In this document: positions 17,239 through 25,411 of the stretch, piece by piece
Layout: each line of letters opens with the position of its first letter
How positions within the stretch are numbered: the first letter of the stretch is position 1
Assembly (NCBI GenBank): GCA_934218695.1
Contig: CAKQDA010000011.1
Coordinates: 1 to 64,000 of the forward strand
Origin: an uncultured Succinivibrio sp.
Lineage (GTDB): Bacteria; Pseudomonadota; Gammaproteobacteria; Enterobacterales; Succinivibrionaceae
Direction: 5' to 3'
DNA length: 64,000 bases
Position numbers and translations under genes: made by a program
Notes under the pieces: model-generated
Database searches by the model: none
Told to the model about the DNA's origin: nothing
What the model saw: the letters and a program-made list of their open reading frames with translations, nothing else

Positions 17239-18339
17239 ATGATGTTTAATGTAAATTTAAAAAAGGTGTTCAACTCTGACAGAATTGTCGTTGAAGAGTG
17301 CGATCTAGAACCGAGCACCCTTATTGAGCATATCCCTAATCTGGACAGAAATTATGTATTTGAACTTAATGTTTTAAATGAGGTTCTGCTATACCTTATT
17401 TATCCTTTCAAGGACTGTCTTTATATCAGCGGACCGTCAGGATGCGGCAAGACCACACTTCTTTTACAGATTGCCGCAAGACTTAACTGGGGTGTGGAGC
17501 AGATAACCCTGTCAAACAAGTGTGAGTCTTTGGATCTTATCGGTCATACCACTTTAAAAAGGGGAGAGCTTGTTTATGAGTATGGTCCTTTAACCAGAGC
17601 TATGCTCTATGGAGAGATCCTGATTTTAAACGAGATAGACCTGATGTCTCCAGGAGACCTTTCTGTTCTTAATGATGTACTTGAAGGAAAGCCTTTAACG
17701 ATACTTGCCAATAACGGAGAGGTTATAAAACCTCATCCTCAGTTTAGAGTTATTGCAACAGCAAACACCAAAGGATTTGGTGATATGACGGGCTTTTACA
17801 ATGGCGCAAGATTACTTAACCAGGCTTTTCTTGACAGATGGCGTTTTATCGAAATGAGCTATCCTAAACCAATAGTTGAGCTTGAGATGTTAAAGAATAA
17901 CTTTCCAAACTTAACTACTGAAATGAGCAGGAAGTTACTGCATTTTGCTCATGATCTTAGAAATGTGGTAGAGCAGGGGCTTGAAAATGGTGTAAGGCAG
18001 ATTTCGGCACCGTTTTCCACCAGAACACTTTTAAAAATTGCCGCTTTACTGTCTGTAGACACTCCATATACAGTTCATAAGATTATCAGAATGTGTTTTG
18101 CATTAAGGCTTCCAGATGTGGAGCATGAGTACGTAATGAGACTGTGCAATGATATCTTTGGCCATGAGAAGCAGACTTTAAAGGCAACTCAGAAAAGTGA
18201 CCTTGGCAATGCTCTTGCCCTTGAAGAGAAAAAGGCGGACTTAGAAATTGAATCAAAGCCTGATCCTGAGGTCAGTGAAAACAGGACAGAAAAGAAAAGC
18301 AGAAAACGAGTTAAAAATACGGCAGCAAAGGGAAACTGA
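17239..18339 (+). CDS. MoxR/CobS-type AAA+ ATPase
   Basis: A 366-residue AAA_5-type (dynein-related) ATPase. Walker A GPSGCGKT is near residues 65-72, Walker B ILILNEIDL near 130, sensor-1 FRVIATANTKG, and Arg-finger region LNQAFLDRWRFIEM. After the lid domain the C-terminal 60 residues are a highly charged Lys/Glu tail (EEKKADLEIESK, KKSRKRVK). CobS/MoxR ATPases usually act with a von Willebrand-A partner such as CobT. No such partner is present; instead an SSB-like gene is immediately upstream. This pairing suggests work on DNA, but that is inference. Phage-encoded CobS-like ATPases are the closest general analogy. Confidence 0.75.
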   Translation: MMFNVNLKKVFNSDRIVVEECDLEPSTLIEHIPNLDRNYVFELNVLNEVLLYLIYPFKDCLYISGPSGCGKTTLLLQIAARLNWGVEQITLSNKCESLDLIGHTTLKRGELVYEYGPLTRAMLYGEILILNEIDLMSPGDLSVLNDVLEGKPLTILANNGEVIKPHPQFRVIATANTKGFGDMTGFYNGARLLNQAFLDRWRFIEMSYPKPIVELEMLKNNFPNLTTEMSRKLLHFAHDLRNVVEQGLENGVRQISAPFSTRTLLKIAALLSVDTPYTVHKIIRMCFALRLPDVEHEYVMRLCNDIFGHEKQTLKATQKSDLGNALALEEKKADLEIESKPDPEVSENRTEKKSRKRVKNTAAKGN

Positions 18340-18396
18340 CAGAATTAAACTTTCTTTTAGGTATCTTTGTAGTTAACGTTTCATCTGTGAAGGTTA

Positions 18397-18423
18397 AAAG
18401 CACGATCCGTAAAATCGTGCTTT
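18397..18423 (+). terminator. Hairpin terminator after the AAA+ gene
   Basis: AAAGCACGAT and ATCGTGCTTT pair perfectly around a 7-nt loop, about 58 nt past the AAA+ stop codon. A short T3 tract belongs to the stem, so strength is moderate. Confidence 0.6.
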
Positions 18424-18571
18424 AAATTAGCTTGCGATACCTCTTTTGAAAATTTTACGCTTCTGTATTTTCAGAACTGAACCTGTTTTTCTTTATGATG
18501 TGTAGAAATGGTACTAAATCATCTCTATTTGATCTTATAAAAACAGCAGTGGATAATCAGAGCCAAGAGAG

Positions 18572-19450
18572 GTGGATATGCAACGAAAACTGATACTGGC
18601 CCACATATGTGCTGTGATTGTGATACTGTTCTGGGGTATGACCTTTGTAAGTTCAAAGGTGCTGCTAAAGGATTTTACTCCTGTGGAGATCCTGTTCAAC
18701 CGTTTTGTCATTGCCACACTGACACTGCTTCTTTTAGCTCCTAAGGCTCTGAAGTTCATATCCTGGAGAGTTGAACTGTACTCTGCTTTCTGTGGATTTT
18801 ATGGTGTAACAATTTACTTTGTATTTGAAAACAATGCCTTAAGATTCTCCAATGCTTCAAACGTAAGTCTGATTGTATCGACTGCACCTTTGTTTGTGGC
18901 TATTCTGAACAGACTTACAGACAGAAACGCAAGACTTGGAAAGTACTTTCTTTTAGGATTTTTCATTGCAATGTCAGGTATTGCCTGTCTGAGTTTTTCC
19001 TCATTAAGTCTGCAGCTCAATCCTGAAGGTGATCTGATGGCGTTAGGCTGTGCTGTTGTGTGGGGACTGTACAGTGTCTATGTGGTAAAACTGCACAGAC
19101 TTGGTATCAGTACCATGGTTATGACGATTAAGTCATTTTTCTATGCGGTGCTGTGTACTGTGCCCTGCATGTTTTTTTATGGATATGACTTAAAGCCGGA
19201 CTGTCTGTTAAAGCCAGTAAACATCGTAAACTATCTGTTTCTTGCGGTTCTGGCCTCATCATTGAGCTTTCTTATCTGGAACAAGGCCATAGCCTATCTG
19301 GGATCGGTAAAAACGAATGTCTATCTGTATGCAACTCCTGTGGTAACGGCAGCAGGAGCGGTGATCTGCATAGATGAAAAAATCACAGTCTATCTTCTGC
19401 TTGGTATGGTATTGTCGATTGCGGGGCTTGTGATATCTCAGAAGAACTGA
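18572..19450 (+). CDS. DMT superfamily (EamA) transporter
   Basis: A 292-residue integral membrane protein with about ten hydrophobic segments arranged as two EamA repeats. The first repeat begins AVIVILFWGMTFVSSKVLL and the second GAVVWGLYSVYVVKL, each with the usual internal Pro/Gly-rich loops. EamA proteins export amino acids or metabolites; the substrate cannot be read from sequence. The start has GAGAGGTGG 5 nt upstream. It stands alone between the AAA+ gene and flgM and ends before a bidirectional terminator. A second, distinct EamA gene is at 34329-35306. Confidence 0.88.
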   Translation: MDMQRKLILAHICAVIVILFWGMTFVSSKVLLKDFTPVEILFNRFVIATLTLLLLAPKALKFISWRVELYSAFCGFYGVTIYFVFENNALRFSNASNVSLIVSTAPLFVAILNRLTDRNARLGKYFLLGFFIAMSGIACLSFSSLSLQLNPEGDLMALGCAVVWGLYSVYVVKLHRLGISTMVMTIKSFFYAVLCTVPCMFFYGYDLKPDCLLKPVNIVNYLFLAVLASSLSFLIWNKAIAYLGSVKTNVYLYATPVVTAAGAVICIDEKITVYLLLGMVLSIAGLVISQKN

Positions 19451-19485
19451 GTGGGGCGGAAATTTTTATTTTGCTCATACAGACA

Positions 19486-19515
19486 AAAAGGTCTCAAATT
19501 GCTTTGAGACCTTTT
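19486..19515. terminator. Bidirectional terminator between the EamA gene and flgM
   Basis: AAAAGGTCTCAAA and TTTGAGACCTTTT form a perfect 13-bp stem with a 4-nt loop. A and T tracts on both sides serve the converging EamA and flgM transcripts. Confidence 0.85.
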
Positions 19516-19547
19516 CAATACTGTTCTCCTGCAAACAGTATTTAAAA

Positions 19548-19871
19548 CTACCCGAAGATTGAGCTTAACTCATCTTCAGAATCAATCAGCTTGTCAGCTA
19601 CTGACTCATAATTAATCTTGTATGAACCGTCAGAAATCGCAGCCTTCAGTTTTTCAACTTTTGCCTCATCAATGCCTGATGAATTTCTAGCTGCATCAGT
19701 GGCCTTTGCTAAGGTTTTGGCAGAATCAGTCAGTACAACGTCATCAGACTGAACTGCAGCCTTCTTCTGAGCTACAGCGCTCTTTGCCGCACCGGTTGCC
19801 ACATTCTTGGCAGTAGCAACTGATTCTTTTATACCGTTATATGAACGGTCTGATAATACATCGATTGCCAT
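19548..19871 (-). CDS. flgM: Anti-sigma-28 factor FlgM
   Basis: A 107-residue FlgM. The C-terminal half shows the sigma-28-binding pattern: DDVVLTDSAKTLAKA, then VEKLKAAISDGSYKINYESVADKLID (two adjacent stretches), as in all FlgM proteins. It holds FliA inactive in the cytoplasm and is exported through the finished hook. The N-terminal half is Ala/Lys-rich and variable. The start is supported by GAGGG. It is transcribed leftwards from its own sigma-28-type promoter at 20123-20148, downstream of flgA. Confidence 0.92.
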   Translation of the reverse strand: MAIDVLSDRSYNGIKESVATAKNVATGAAKSAVAQKKAAVQSDDVVLTDSAKTLAKATDAARNSSGIDEAKVEKLKAAISDGSYKINYESVADKLIDSEDELSSIFG

Positions 19872-20122
19872 GATACTACCCTCAATAAATTCTTTCTCTT
19901 CTAGCTTTTAATCTGTTTATGCTTTACGCATTAATTATTCCTGTTATTTTCTTAACGTCACAGGCCTGATTTTCTTGAACAGATTTTTACAAAAAAATTA
20001 AAAAAAAGCAGAAAATTAATATTCCATTGAATTTTAACTTTTTTTACCTTTTGCGACAAACAGTTTTTATAAATTATGTTTTATAAATTATGAAAACGTT
20101 CTGTCACTGATATCTGATGATC

Positions 20123-20148
20123 TTATCGGCAGTGTGCAGATTTCTTTA
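20123..20148 (-). promoter_or_regulatory. Sigma-28 (FliA) promoter for flgM
   Basis: On the minus strand, TAAAGAAA is followed by GCCGATAA, an exact -10 element for FliA, with 14 nt between TAAA and GCCGATAA (the usual value is 14-15). It lies between flgA and flgM and points to flgM, about 250 nt from its start. In Salmonella and Vibrio flgM also has a separate sigma-28 promoter. The rest of 19872-20181 is AT-rich leader. Confidence 0.78.
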
Positions 20149-20181
20149 GGCTTTTTTATCGCATTTATAGTGGAATTTTGT

Positions 20182-20892
20182 CTAAAATATTACTCTGACA
20201 GTATTTGGACCGGTAACCACCGCCTGAATAACTTTTTTGGATTTCACATTCTTAACCTGAATCAGGTCATTTACCTTTCCCTCTTCAAGTGCCTGCCCCT
20301 GAGTTTTTATTTCCAGATTGTTAGTGGCGGCTACAATAGTAACAATGTCACCTTTGGCAATTACGCAGAAGTCACTTGCCTTAATCTGTTCGCCAGCTCT
20401 GATGTCCCGTCTAGCCTTGCTGCCTAAAATCATGGATTTGTCAGTAATTACCGCAGAAGTGTTGGTGTTTTCATTAACAAAGGTATCTTCCAGAAGATCT
20501 GAAGTGATAGTGCTTCCCTTTGGAATATTTGCAGCGGCAACAGTGGTTGCTCTTGCAACATTCACTGTTACAGGAACATTAACTGTATAGGGATTGTTTT
20601 TTCTAGAACATCTGATCCTGACGACATTGCTTTTTTTTATTTCTCCGCCTACAAGCTCTGCTGTAAGGTAACCTGAGCATTTACCTCCGTAATCGCGGTT
20701 AGGATCGATCCTGCTTGCTTTAACCAGATATTTTTTGTCAGTACGGCTGTTGTCAAACTGGGCTAACATATACTGTCTTGCGACGTTTGTCAGAAAATTA
20801 GCTTCTTCTACAGTTGCCTGACAGATATTAATGCTGATTGCATTAAAGAAAATGACAAGAACAGTCGATACAATTTTTAGCAAGTTTTTCAA
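20182..20892 (-). CDS. flgA: Flagellar P-ring chaperone FlgA
   Basis: A 236-residue periplasmic protein of the FlgA/SAF family that assists P-ring (FlgI) assembly. I chose a TTG start at 20892: the following MKNLLKIVSTVLVIFFNA is a normal signal peptide, and AAGGTGG lies 6 nt upstream. The open frame extends 28 codons further but begins in an implausible place. The mature part starts near ATVEEANFL. The C-terminal SAF domain has IPKGSTITSDLLEDTFVN, SKARRDIRAGEQI and KGDIVTIVAATNNLEI. It is leftward, followed by flgM with its own promoter, and divergent from cheV. The 20893-21256 region shows no clear flagellar promoter. Confidence 0.88.
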   Translation of the reverse strand: MKNLLKIVSTVLVIFFNAISINICQATVEEANFLTNVARQYMLAQFDNSRTDKKYLVKASRIDPNRDYGGKCSGYLTAELVGGEIKKSNVVRIRCSRKNNPYTVNVPVTVNVARATTVAAANIPKGSTITSDLLEDTFVNENTNTSAVITDKSMILGSKARRDIRAGEQIKASDFCVIAKGDIVTIVAATNNLEIKTQGQALEEGKVNDLIQVKNVKSKKVIQAVVTGPNTVRVIF

Positions 20893-21256
20893 AAAAATCC
20901 ACCTTTGTGAGTTGAAAAACAACAGAACTAAACTACACTTTAACGATAATATCACAAATGTATATTCTGATTTCATGTAAAAGAGGCTTACATTTGATTT
21001 ATGTGATTGTCACTGTTTGTGAGCAGTAATAGAATTTATGAGTTTATTGAGTATAAGACAGTGACACTATAGAAGTGTTCTGTTAAGAAAATATGTGAAA
21101 AAATGCCATTAATCATATCTATCTATCAGATTTGACAAAGATGGTGTGACTTGATCCGCATTTTCTCTATTTTCTGTTAGTTTATGTCTAAATTGCTAAT
21201 TATTCTATAAAATATCATCAACAGATTTATTAATAATAAAAAGCAAGGTGAACAAC
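20893..21256. other. Divergent intergenic region flgA/cheV
   Basis: About 360 bases of AT-rich DNA that must hold the promoters of flgA (leftward) and cheV (rightward). I found no sigma-54 or sigma-28 consensus in either direction. A weak hairpin with arms ACACT and AGTGT lies near 21065-21080. No small gene is evident. Confidence 0.45.
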
Positions 21257-22255
21257 ATGATTGGTGTGATGGATTCCGTCAATGAATTGACCGAAGTAGT
21301 GGGACAGAACCGTATGGAGCTCCTGCTCTTTAAGCTCTCAGGTCTACGCCAGCGCTATGGTATTAATGTTTTTAAGGTAAGAGAAGTGCTGCCTTGCCCA
21401 AAACTTACAGTCATGCCCAAGTTACAGAAGTTCGTAATTGGTGTGGCTCACATTCGCGGACAGACAATTTCTGTAATCGATCTTGCCTATGCAATAGGTG
21501 GACGTCCATCAAGGGATATTGAAAAGTGTTTCATCATTATTGCTGAATACAACCGTTCTACTCATGCCTTCCTGGTTTCAAGTGTGGAAAGGATCCTGAA
21601 TATGAACTGGGACAAGATCATGCCTCCTCCAAAAGGTGCAGGTGACAGCAACTACATGACAGCTGTAACCGAAATCGATGGAGAACTAGTGGAAATCCTT
21701 GACGTTGAAAAGATCCTTGAGGAAATCTCTCCTAGCAAACTGGAAAAACAGGATCTTGATGAGGTATATGATGAGGAGTTTGCAAAACTCATCAAGCAGC
21801 ACAAGCCAAAGGTTCTGATTGCAGATGACTCAAGAGTTGCCTTAAATCAGGTAACTGCTGCTCTTGAAAAGCTGAACCTTGAAGTGATTAAGGCTCATGA
21901 TGGTCGCGAAGCATACAACATTCTAAGAGAGATGGCATCTAAAGGACCAATCAATCAGCAGGTGGCCCTGGTCATTTCCGATGTTGAAATGCCAGAGATG
22001 GATGGCTACACTCTGTGTGCATCCATAAGAAAAGATCCTTCATTAAAGCCTGCCTATGTAATTTTACATACCTCTCTGTCGGGTGTATTCAACCTTGGAA
22101 TGGTAAGTAAGGCCGGTGCTAATGACTTTATTCCTAAGTTCAATCCGCTTGAGCTTGCAAAGGCAGTAAAGAAAGGTATTATTCTTACTAATGCTGGAAA
22201 GTCAGGTGCTGATCTTGTTATGGGTAAGGACGGAAAAGAAAAAACATCCATCTGA
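21257..22255 (+). CDS. cheV: Chemotaxis coupling protein CheV
   Basis: A 332-residue protein with an N-terminal CheW domain (about 15-160; LLLFKLSGLRQRYGINVFKV, HIRGQTISVIDLAYAIG). The C-terminal receiver domain (about 185-310) carries the acidic pair in VLIADDSRVAL and phospho-acceptor Asp in VISDVEMPEMDGYTL near residue 242. CheV couples receptors to CheA and adapts through phosphorylation. I set the start at ATG 21257, 7 nt after AAGGTG; the upstream GTG would overlap the ribosome-binding site. It is followed by a strong terminator and then cheR, the Vibrio order cheV-cheR-flgB. Confidence 0.93.
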   Translation: MIGVMDSVNELTEVVGQNRMELLLFKLSGLRQRYGINVFKVREVLPCPKLTVMPKLQKFVIGVAHIRGQTISVIDLAYAIGGRPSRDIEKCFIIIAEYNRSTHAFLVSSVERILNMNWDKIMPPPKGAGDSNYMTAVTEIDGELVEILDVEKILEEISPSKLEKQDLDEVYDEEFAKLIKQHKPKVLIADDSRVALNQVTAALEKLNLEVIKAHDGREAYNILREMASKGPINQQVALVISDVEMPEMDGYTLCASIRKDPSLKPAYVILHTSLSGVFNLGMVSKAGANDFIPKFNPLELAKAVKKGIILTNAGKSGADLVMGKDGKEKTSI

Positions 22256-22297
22256 TCAAAGTTAAAAGCACGGTTCTGTTGAGCACGCAGAACCTAA

Positions 22298-22333
22298 CCT
22301 GCAGCACTTATTCTGCTGCAGGTGTGCTTTTTG
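22298..22333 (+). terminator. Terminator of cheV
   Basis: CCTGCAGCA and TGCTGCAGG pair perfectly around a 7-nt loop and are followed by TGTGCTTTTT. Confidence 0.8.
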
Positions 22334-22442
22334 ACTGTAATAAAAACAAAGAAAACCAATAATAATAAATAAATGGATTGGACGTGTATTCTATATGGTC
22401 CGTTTGTGTGTATTGAACCCTGTATTTTTAGGCATTTAACAT

Positions 22443-24170
22443 ATGGCACTATTCAGTTCAGATAACAATGACAAGAAGTTATCTCAAGGTTCGTCAGTTA
22501 AGAGCAGTTCACTTTTATCATCAAAAAATGCTGATGGTACTGCTTCAAATAGAGTTACATCAACTGTAAAAACTTTAAATCCAAGGAGTTCCTCTCCTTT
22601 TGCATCAGGTACAGCATCTGCAAATAACTCCGGTACTGCAGGCAGTTTTACAGCATCAAGAAGTTCTGCTTTTAGTTCGACTTTATCAAGACCTGGAACC
22701 ACAGCTTCATCCGTAACTTCAGGAGGTTTAGGCACTTCTGCTTCCGCATTAGGTTCTTCAGCTCACAGTTCAGCTGCTCCTAGATTTCAGTCAGGTTCTG
22801 CTTTAAACAGAACTGCATCAGGTTCTGGAGTATTCCGCTCCACGCTTTCTCAACCGGGAAGTTCTGCTACCTCCTCTTTGAACTCTACAGCGCGAGCAGG
22901 TGTCTTTTCTGCAAACAGACCTGCTGTTTCAGCAAACACAACAGGTTCGACTCTGACTGCGCCAAGACCTTCAGCTGCTTTGTCTTCCCTAAAGACTGCT
23001 TCTGGTACTGCAAGGCCATCTGTCTTCTCAGGAAATGGCAGCACACAGCCAGGCTCAGGTTTCACTCAGAGAACTTCAGCCCTGTCATCAGGTGCAACAG
23101 GTACTGTTTCCTCAGCATTGAGAACTGTACAATCAGGTTCATCTTTTGCCTCAAAGACCACACAGGGGGCACTGTCATCAGCAGGTCAGAGTTCACTCAC
23201 ATCAGGAAATTCTGACTTTACACGCAAGCTTGAACAGGCAAAAGCAGCCTTATCAACAGTGCCTAAGGTAAGACCTATCAGCATTAACCGTGACGGTAGA
23301 ACTAGTCTTGTAACAGAAAAACAGGAGGTAACTGATGTACAGTACCGCCGTTTTGCTGCTTTTATTGAGGAGAAGTGCGGAATTGTTTTAGGTGATGGAA
23401 AACAGTATCTTGTAAATTCAAGACTGTCTTCACTGCTTGGCAAGTTCAGAGTTCAGACTGTTGATGATCTTATCAACAAGGCCATGGAGGAAAGACCAAA
23501 CAACAAGGTTCAGGAAGAGGTTATTGATGCCATGACCACAAATGAGACATTGTGGTTTAGAGATACCTATCCTTACAGGGCTTTAGAGACTATCATTCTG
23601 CCTGAGCTTGCAAAAAAAGCCAAATATCCTGTCAGGATCTGGTCAGCTGCATGTTCTTCAGGTCAGGAGCCATACTCAATCGGTATGATTATTCAGGAAC
23701 AGATGTCCAAGATGCTGCATATCGATCCTAAGCAGACTCAGATCATCGGAACTGATCTTTCTCCTGAAATGCTCTCTATCTGCCGCAGGGGCCAGTATGA
23801 TGTGCATGCACTGTCACGTGGTCTGTCTCCTGAGAGGAAGGAAAAGTTCTTCAGACCTACACACAATCCCAACATGATGGCAATTGACTCAAGGGTTAAG
23901 TCAATGGTCGAATTCAGACCAATGAACCTTCTGGGATCATATGCACTGATGGGCCGTTTTGATGTGATCTTCTGCCGCAATGTTCTGATTTACTTCTCTA
24001 ATGATGTAAAGGCCGACATTTTAAGAAAGCTGACAATGTGTCTGAATCCAGGCGGATACTTAATTCTGGGATCAACTGAGACCCTGATAGGTGTTGCAGA
24101 CAAATATGAAATGATGCGCTGCAACCCTGGTATCATTTATCACTTAAAGCCACAGAAATACGCTTTCTAG
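22443..24170 (+). CDS. cheR: Chemotaxis protein methyltransferase CheR with a long low-complexity N-terminus
   Basis: A 575-residue protein, about twice the usual CheR length. Residues 1 to about 255 are almost entirely Ser, Ala, Thr, Gly with Pro, Arg and Phe, containing loose repeats such as FSSTLSRPGTTAS and FRSTLSQPGSSAT. A basic/helical linker follows, then a standard CheR from about residue 297: YRRFAAFIEEKCGIVL, MTTNETLWFRD, the SAM site RIWSAACSSGQEPYSI near 397, GTDLSPEML and FDVIFCRNVLIYF. CheR methylates chemoreceptor glutamates. The frame stays open with good codon use through the extension, so it is part of the protein. The C-terminus lacks a receptor-tethering pentapeptide-binding extension that I can recognise. 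Confidence 0.92.
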   Translation: MALFSSDNNDKKLSQGSSVKSSSLLSSKNADGTASNRVTSTVKTLNPRSSSPFASGTASANNSGTAGSFTASRSSAFSSTLSRPGTTASSVTSGGLGTSASALGSSAHSSAAPRFQSGSALNRTASGSGVFRSTLSQPGSSATSSLNSTARAGVFSANRPAVSANTTGSTLTAPRPSAALSSLKTASGTARPSVFSGNGSTQPGSGFTQRTSALSSGATGTVSSALRTVQSGSSFASKTTQGALSSAGQSSLTSGNSDFTRKLEQAKAALSTVPKVRPISINRDGRTSLVTEKQEVTDVQYRRFAAFIEEKCGIVLGDGKQYLVNSRLSSLLGKFRVQTVDDLINKAMEERPNNKVQEEVIDAMTTNETLWFRDTYPYRALETIILPELAKKAKYPVRIWSAACSSGQEPYSIGMIIQEQMSKMLHIDPKQTQIIGTDLSPEMLSICRRGQYDVHALSRGLSPERKEKFFRPTHNPNMMAIDSRVKSMVEFRPMNLLGSYALMGRFDVIFCRNVLIYFSNDVKADILRKLTMCLNPGGYLILGSTETLIGVADKYEMMRCNPGIIYHLKPQKYAF

Positions 24171-24311
24171 CGTAAGTTCTTCAGTGAAATCAGATTTCTC
24201 TTCTCTAATTTAAAGCTGAATGTTCCAAAAGACGTTCAGCTTTATGTCAAAAAAACATCACTAATTTAAAATAATACTGTAACTGCCTGTAAAATAACGA
24301 AAAATCTATAT

Positions 24312-24327
24312 TGGCACAGTAGTTGCT
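24312..24327 (+). promoter_or_regulatory. Sigma-54 promoter of flgBC
   Basis: TGGCACAGTAGTTGCT matches TGGCACR-N4-TTGCW exactly, with GG and GC 10 nt apart. It lies 53 nt before the flgB start. Confidence 0.88.
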
Positions 24328-24379
24328 TATAACTCCTGTATAAAGAAAACATTTGTTTGTCGTGATTTAGGAGCTGAAG

Positions 24380-24796
24380 ATGTCATTAGGTTTTGATAAG
24401 GTTTTTGGTGTTCATCAGTACACCATGGGAATTCGAAACCAGAGAGCTGAAGTTTTGGCAGGCAATCTTGCAAATGCTGATACTCCGGGTTTTAAAGCTC
24501 GTGATCTGGATTTTGACATTGCTTTTAAGCAGGCAGCTCATGTACAGATGCAACAACCTTCAGAAATGATAAAGACAAACGATAAGCATATGGATGAATC
24601 ATCAATTTCAGATGAACCTGAACTGACTTTAAAATACCGTCTTCCATATCAGGCCGATACCGGTAACGGAAATACAGTTGAGGTAAGCTCTGAACGTATG
24701 AAATACATGAACAATACCATGGAATACCAGGCTACACTTACCTTTTTAAACGGACGAATTGCCAAGCTTAAAAACGCTTTGCGCACTGGTAACTAG
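24380..24796 (+). CDS. flgB: Flagellar basal-body proximal rod protein FlgB
   Basis: A 138-residue rod protein. It has the N-terminal flagellar rod motif (NQRAEVLAGNLANADTPGFKA) and a C-terminal helix, MEYQATLTFLNGRIAKLKNAL, that pair in the assembled rod. FlgB forms the proximal rod in the periplasm after export without a cleaved signal peptide. Length is the family norm. Start supported by AGGAGC upstream. It is directly behind a sigma-54 promoter and 14 nt before flgC. Confidence 0.95.
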   Translation: MSLGFDKVFGVHQYTMGIRNQRAEVLAGNLANADTPGFKARDLDFDIAFKQAAHVQMQQPSEMIKTNDKHMDESSISDEPELTLKYRLPYQADTGNGNTVEVSSERMKYMNNTMEYQATLTFLNGRIAKLKNALRTGN

Positions 24797-24810
24797 CAGG
24801 AGAATAAAAA

Positions 24811-25278
24811 ATGGGTCTATTCAGAATATTAGATATTGCAGGTACTGCAATGAATGCTCAGTCAGTTCGTTTAAATGCTACTGCATCAAACCTTGCCAAT
24901 GCCGAATCAGTAAGTTCATCAGTTGAAACCACCTATAAGGCAAGAAGACCTTTATTCTCAGCAGCAATGGATGAAGCTTACATGGCCGAGAACACACAGG
25001 GTGGTGTAACCGATCCTGTAACTGGAGAACCATATGGTGTCGGTGTTTCCTTAAAAGGTGTGGTCGAGTCTGATGCGCCAACCATAAAAGAATACAACCC
25101 CAATCATCCTTTAGCAGACGAGAATGGCTACATTTACAGACCAAATGTAAATCCTGTAGAAGAAATGGCTGATATGATCAGTGCAAACCGTTCTTACCAA
25201 ACTGCAGTACAGGTAGCTGCAAATGCTAAAAAAATGATGACTGCAACCTTACAGTTAGGTTCAAATTCTAATCTGTAG
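24811..25278 (+). CDS. flgC: Flagellar basal-body rod protein FlgC
   Basis: A 155-residue proximal rod protein. It starts GLFRILDIAGTAMNAQSVRLN, has NATASNLANAE (rod/hook signature), GVVESDAPTIKEYNPNHPLAD and ends in the ISANRSYQTAVQVAANAKKM helix typical of FlgC. It is about 15-20 residues longer than the enteric protein, through an insert near residue 60. Strong Shine-Dalgarno AGGAGAA. A terminator follows at once, so flgD and the rest of the hook-rod genes must be elsewhere in the genome; in Vibrio they continue directly. Confidence 0.95.
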   Translation: MGLFRILDIAGTAMNAQSVRLNATASNLANAESVSSSVETTYKARRPLFSAAMDEAYMAENTQGGVTDPVTGEPYGVGVSLKGVVESDAPTIKEYNPNHPLADENGYIYRPNVNPVEEMADMISANRSYQTAVQVAANAKKMMTATLQLGSNSNL

Positions 25279-25308
25279 TCATTTTCTGTTTTACTGAAAT
25301 TCCAGCAG

Positions 25309-25344
25309 GGCTCAGGATATAATCATCCTTGAGCCTTATTTTTT
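25309..25344 (+). terminator. Terminator of flgB-flgC
   Basis: GGCTCAGGAT and ATCCTTGAGCC pair with one bulged T, followed by TTATTTTTT. It starts 30 nt after the flgC stop and separates flgBC from later hook genes. Confidence 0.8.
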
Positions 25345-25411
25345 GCATTAAAATATCTTGGATATACAACTTAGAAAAAAGGTTCAGTCCTAAAAACTGT
25401 GGGATCTTTGT

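Noticed and set aside
20134..20427. 97-codon plus-strand frame opposite flgA
   Set aside because: Antisense to the conserved SAF domain of FlgA and overlapping the sigma-28 site.
22484..23065. Minus-strand frames opposite the CheR extension
   Set aside because: Shadows of the repetitive Ser/Ala-rich coding sequence; they raised the question whether the extension is coding, but plus-strand codon use and continuity to CheR favour the plus frame.
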